Shown piece after piece: positions 5,562-7,850 of a stretch of DNA of 7,850 nucleotides. Both the position numbers and the translations under genes were made by a program. The notes under the pieces are model-generated. The model was given only the letters and a program-made list of their open reading frames with translations, made no database searches and was not told the DNA's origin. Numbering within the stretch: position 1 is the first letter of the stretch; every line of letters begins with the position of its first letter. The DNA is taken from assembly GCA_023454395.1 (NCBI GenBank), contig JAEYFY010000220.1, positions 1 to 7,850 on the forward strand, written 5' to 3'. This DNA is from Pseudomonadota bacterium. GTDB taxonomy: Bacteria; Pseudomonadota; Gammaproteobacteria; Enterobacterales; Enterobacteriaceae.

Positions 5562-6452
5562 TTATTTTTTAATAACTAACTCAAGCTCGACAGGGATTGT
5601 TGCATCCACTTTCTCACCTTTGAGAATTTTATCTGCAGTTTGAATGCCGATAATACCAATTTGATCTGGGCGTTGAGCAATGGTTGCACCTAACATGCCA
5701 CGGTTTACTGCTTTGATCCCATCATCTGTACCATCGAAACCAATGACTAATACATCAGTACGACCGGCAGTTTGCAATGCGCGTAATGCACCTAATGCCA
5801 TTTCATCATTTTGTGCAAAAACAGCTTGAACCGCAGGATATGCAGTTAACAGATTTTGCATCACGTTAAGACCTTTTGTGCGATCAAAATCAGCGGGTTG
5901 GCTTGCAAGTATATTCAGTTTATGAGCATCAACGGCTTGTTTAAAACCTTCACCACGCTCACGAGATGCCGATGTTCCGGTGATCCCTTCTAATTGAATG
6001 ACTTTGGCGTCATTAGCGACTTTTTCAGCAATATAATCGCCCGCCATTTTACCGCCAAGGCGATTATCTGAAGCGACGTGGCTGACGACTTCACCTTTGT
6101 TTGCAACACGGTCTAAGGTGATAACTGGGATTTTGGCTTTATTGGCTAAAATAACGGCATTCCCTACAGCATCTGAATCTGTTGGGTTAATAAGCATTAA
6201 GCGTGTGCCTTTCACTGTGAGATCTTGCACGTTAGCAAGCTCTTTAGCCGGGTTATCCATAGAGTCTAGAACAACAAGGTCGTAACCTAATCTATTTGCC
6301 TCTTTCTGCGCACTGTCTTTCATGGTGACAAAGAAAGGGTTGTTCAGTGTTGAGATAACAAGCGCGATCGATTCTTTTGCTAATGCATTGGCGCTGATTG
6401 TGGCGCTTAATGCAACAACAGAAAGAAGTGTCGCCATTTTTTTGAGTTTCAT
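5562..6452 (-). CDS. rbsB: periplasmic D-ribose-binding protein RbsB
   Basis: High-affinity ribose receptor in the periplasm that delivers sugar to RbsAC; in E. coli it also presents ribose to the chemoreceptor Trg. The product has 296 residues, as in E. coli. A Sec signal peptide is clear: basic MKLKK, a hydrophobic core, and ANALA before the predicted cleavage after A25. The mature protein begins [16 protein letters not shown], with the sugar-contacting S9, N13, F15 and F16 (mature numbering). Later ligand segments are also present: ITLDR (Asp-Arg pair), [23 protein letters not shown] and TIAQRPDQ. The start ATG at 6452 has AGGAA (6465-6461) 8 bp upstream. It lies 42 bp after rbsC and is followed by the strong hairpin at 5524-5551, consistent with higher expression than rbsK. 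Confidence 0.97.
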   Translation of the reverse strand: MKLKKMATLLSVVALSATISANALAKESIALVISTLNNPFFVTMKDSAQKEANRLGYDLVVLDSMDNPAKELANVQDLTVKGTRLMLINPTDSDAVGNAVILANKAKIPVITLDRVANKGEVVSHVASDNRLGGKMAGDYIAEKVANDAKVIQLEGITGTSASRERGEGFKQAVDAHKLNILASQPADFDRTKGLNVMQNLLTAYPAVQAVFAQNDEMALGALRALQTAGRTDVLVIGFDGTDDGIKAVNRGMLGATIAQRPDQIGIIGIQTADKILKGEKVDATIPVELELVIKK

Positions 6453-6494
6453 AATATAAGTTCCTGTCGGGGTTCGGATTAAGAGAATAGAGAG

Positions 6495-7460
6495 TTATTT
6501 TTTGTTATCTACCAAAACAGCAAGTAAGATGACCACCGCTTTTACTATCATTTGATAGTTTGATGATATTCCTAATAAATTCAGTGCATTATTTAAGAAG
6601 CCTAGAATAAGCGCACCAATTAACGTACCGATAATACGACCTTTACCGCCCGCAAGACTGGTGCCACCCAGAACAACGGCAGCAATTGCATCTAGCTCAT
6701 AACCATTACCTGCCATTGGCTGTGCTGATGAAAGTCGAGCAACTTCAATGACACTCGCAAGGGCGGCTAATAAACCACATAATGAATAAACGATGATTTT
6801 GATTTTATCGACGCTAATACCTGATAAGCGAGTGGCAGATTCATTACCCCCTAGTGCATAGATATAGCGACCTAAACGGGTGTGATGTAATAAATACCAT
6901 GCGCTCAAAAAGACAATCATCATGAGCCAAATTGGGGTTGGAATACCAAACGGGCGACCAATACCAAACCAACTAAACAGATCGGCATTATCGCTAAATC
7001 CAGTATTTATTGGGCTACCATCGGTATAGACGCGAGTCACACCGCGTAGTAATAACATCATGACTAAAGTTGCAATAAAGGCTTGAACTTTACCTTTAGC
7101 AACAATAATTCCTGTTACACCACCAATCGCGGCACCTAATGCTAATGCCCCAACAACAGCAACAAGCGCATTAACATCCGCCCCCACCATAGAAGCGGCA
7201 ACGGCACCTGTTAATGCAAGCAATGACCCAACAGAAAGGTCAATGCCTGAGGTTAAAATAACTAGCGTCATTCCAACCGCCATAATGGCGTTAACCGAGG
7301 TTTGTTGGAGAATATTGAAAATATTGTTTAAGGTAAAAAAATTAGGGCTGAGGGTAGAAACCACAACAATCAGCAGTAGCAATGCAATTAGCGATTTTTG
7401 CTCTAATAGCCAAGCTTTTGAGAACCAACGTTTTGACGCTGGAATTGAATTCGCGCTCAT
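6495..7460 (-). CDS. rbsC: ribose ABC transporter permease RbsC
   Basis: Inner-membrane channel subunit of the ribose importer; it works as a dimer with the ATPase RbsA and receives ribose from RbsB. The product has 321 residues, as in E. coli, and is a CUT2-family permease of about ten membrane segments. A short cytoplasmic N-terminus ending KAWLLEQKS precedes the first hydrophobic segment. Conserved stretches include NILQQTSVNAIMAVGMTLVI, TSGIDLSVGSLLALTGAV, GRYIYALGGNESATRLSGI (cytoplasmic loop facing the ATPase), and AIAAVVLGGTSLAGGKGRI. The ATG at 7460 overlaps nothing but is separated from the rbsA TGA by one base, and its ribosome-binding site AGGAG (about 6 bp upstream) lies in the last codons of rbsA, which suggests coupled translation. 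No damage is visible. Confidence 0.97.
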   Translation of the reverse strand: MSANSIPASKRWFSKAWLLEQKSLIALLLLIVVVSTLSPNFFTLNNIFNILQQTSVNAIMAVGMTLVILTSGIDLSVGSLLALTGAVAASMVGADVNALVAVVGALALGAAIGGVTGIIVAKGKVQAFIATLVMMLLLRGVTRVYTDGSPINTGFSDNADLFSWFGIGRPFGIPTPIWLMMIVFLSAWYLLHHTRLGRYIYALGGNESATRLSGISVDKIKIIVYSLCGLLAALASVIEVARLSSAQPMAGNGYELDAIAAVVLGGTSLAGGKGRIIGTLIGALILGFLNNALNLLGISSNYQMIVKAVVILLAVLVDNKK

Positions 7461-7461
7461 A

Positions 7462-7850
7462 TCAAACTCCTACTTTAGCGTCATATTGTTTACCAACAGC
7501 CGCTGCCATTAGCATTTCTTGTGTGACATTGTGAGTGGAAAACTCACCACTAATACGACCTTCATGCATAACCAAAATACGGTCACTCATTCCCATTACC
7601 TCAGGCATTTCAGAAGAAATTAAAATGATGCTTAATCCTTCTTGTTTAAATTTATTAATTAGCTGATAAATTTCTTTTTTAGCGCCTACATCAACGCCAC
7701 GAGTGGGTTCATCAAGAATAAGCACTTTAGGGCGAGTCATTAGGCCTCTTGCGATAGCCACTTTTTGTTGATTTCCCCCAGATAAAAAGCCAATAGTTTG
7801 ATCCATTGAAGGGGTTTTTATATTGAATAATTTAATAAAATCACCGACAG
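7462..7850 (-). CDS. rbsA: ribose ABC transporter ATP-binding protein RbsA, 3' part; 5' end outside window
   Basis: ATPase subunit of the ribose importer, a fused protein with two nucleotide-binding domains on the cytoplasmic face of RbsC. The window contains the last 128 residues, of about 501 in E. coli, so only the end of the second domain is visible. The frame is open past the ATG at 7806 to the window edge, and homologous sequence ([13 protein letters not shown]) continues upstream of it, so that ATG is internal. Fragment motifs: ABC signature LSGGNQQK (22-29), Walker B VLILDEP (42-48) and D-loop GVD (51-53). The usual H-loop histidine position reads SSEMPEV, as in RbsA-type second domains. 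The ending MAAAVGK is also typical. TGA at 7464-7462 is one base before rbsC. Confidence 0.97.
   Translation of the reverse strand, partial: VGDFIKLFNIKTPSMDQTIGFLSGGNQQKVAIARGLMTRPKVLILDEPTRGVDVGAKKEIYQLINKFKQEGLSIILISSEMPEVMGMSDRILVMHEGRISGEFSTHNVTQEMLMAAAVGKQYDAKVGV

Noticed and set aside
1..7850. CRISPR array, tRNA or rRNA genes, insertion sequences, or a phage or defence system other than vapBC
   Set aside because: No regularly spaced repeats, no recognisable RNA gene and no transposase or integrase frame were seen on either strand.

Overview
The window is chromosomal DNA from a gammaproteobacterium of the order Enterobacterales. RibH, NusB, ThiL, YjdM and the Rbs proteins read as close relatives of the Escherichia coli proteins, but the DNA is more AT-rich. 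The RibH sequence and the AT-rich intergenic DNA resemble Proteus or another Morganellaceae genus; that placement comes from memory of the sequences, not from a search.

Layout. (1) Positions 1-1925, plus strand: the 3' part of ribH, then nusB and thiL, the familiar riboflavin / antitermination / thiamine cluster. A strong hairpin terminator lies between nusB and thiL. pgpA, which follows thiL in E. coli, is not here; a two-way terminator and the convergent gene yjdM follow instead. (2) Positions 2014-2788, minus strand and intergenic: yjdM (zinc-ribbon protein), a possible unrecognised 51-codon ORF upstream of it, AT-rich DNA, and a terminator for transcripts arriving from the right. (3) Positions 2789-3544, minus strand: a complete vapBC type II toxin-antitoxin operon with its own promoter and a palindromic operator over the -10 box. 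(4) Positions 3545-7850, minus strand: the ribose operon read rbsA (3' part only), rbsC, rbsB, rbsK, rbsR. It covers import by an ABC transporter, phosphorylation of ribose, and the LacI-family repressor of the operon. The start of rbsA, and any rbsD and main promoter, lie beyond the right edge.

The most notable observation is that vapBC sits between two copies of the 3' end of rbsR. Positions 2748-2777 and 3557-3586 match at 29 of 30 bases, 809 bp apart and in the same orientation. Both copies encode the same RbsR C-terminal peptide ([10 protein letters not shown]) followed by different last three residues and a stop codon. The outer copy is followed about 30 bp later by a good terminator; the inner copy, attached to the intact rbsR, has none. 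The simplest reading is that an approximately 809-bp vapBC islet entered the 3' end of rbsR, replaced its last codons, and left the original rbsR tail and operon terminator on the far side of the toxin gene. No integrase or transposase is visible in the islet. A consequence is that ribose-operon transcripts may run into vapBC.

All coding assignments except the small ORF are well supported by recognisable family sequence. Promoters, operators and the insertion model are inferred from sequence pattern alone.
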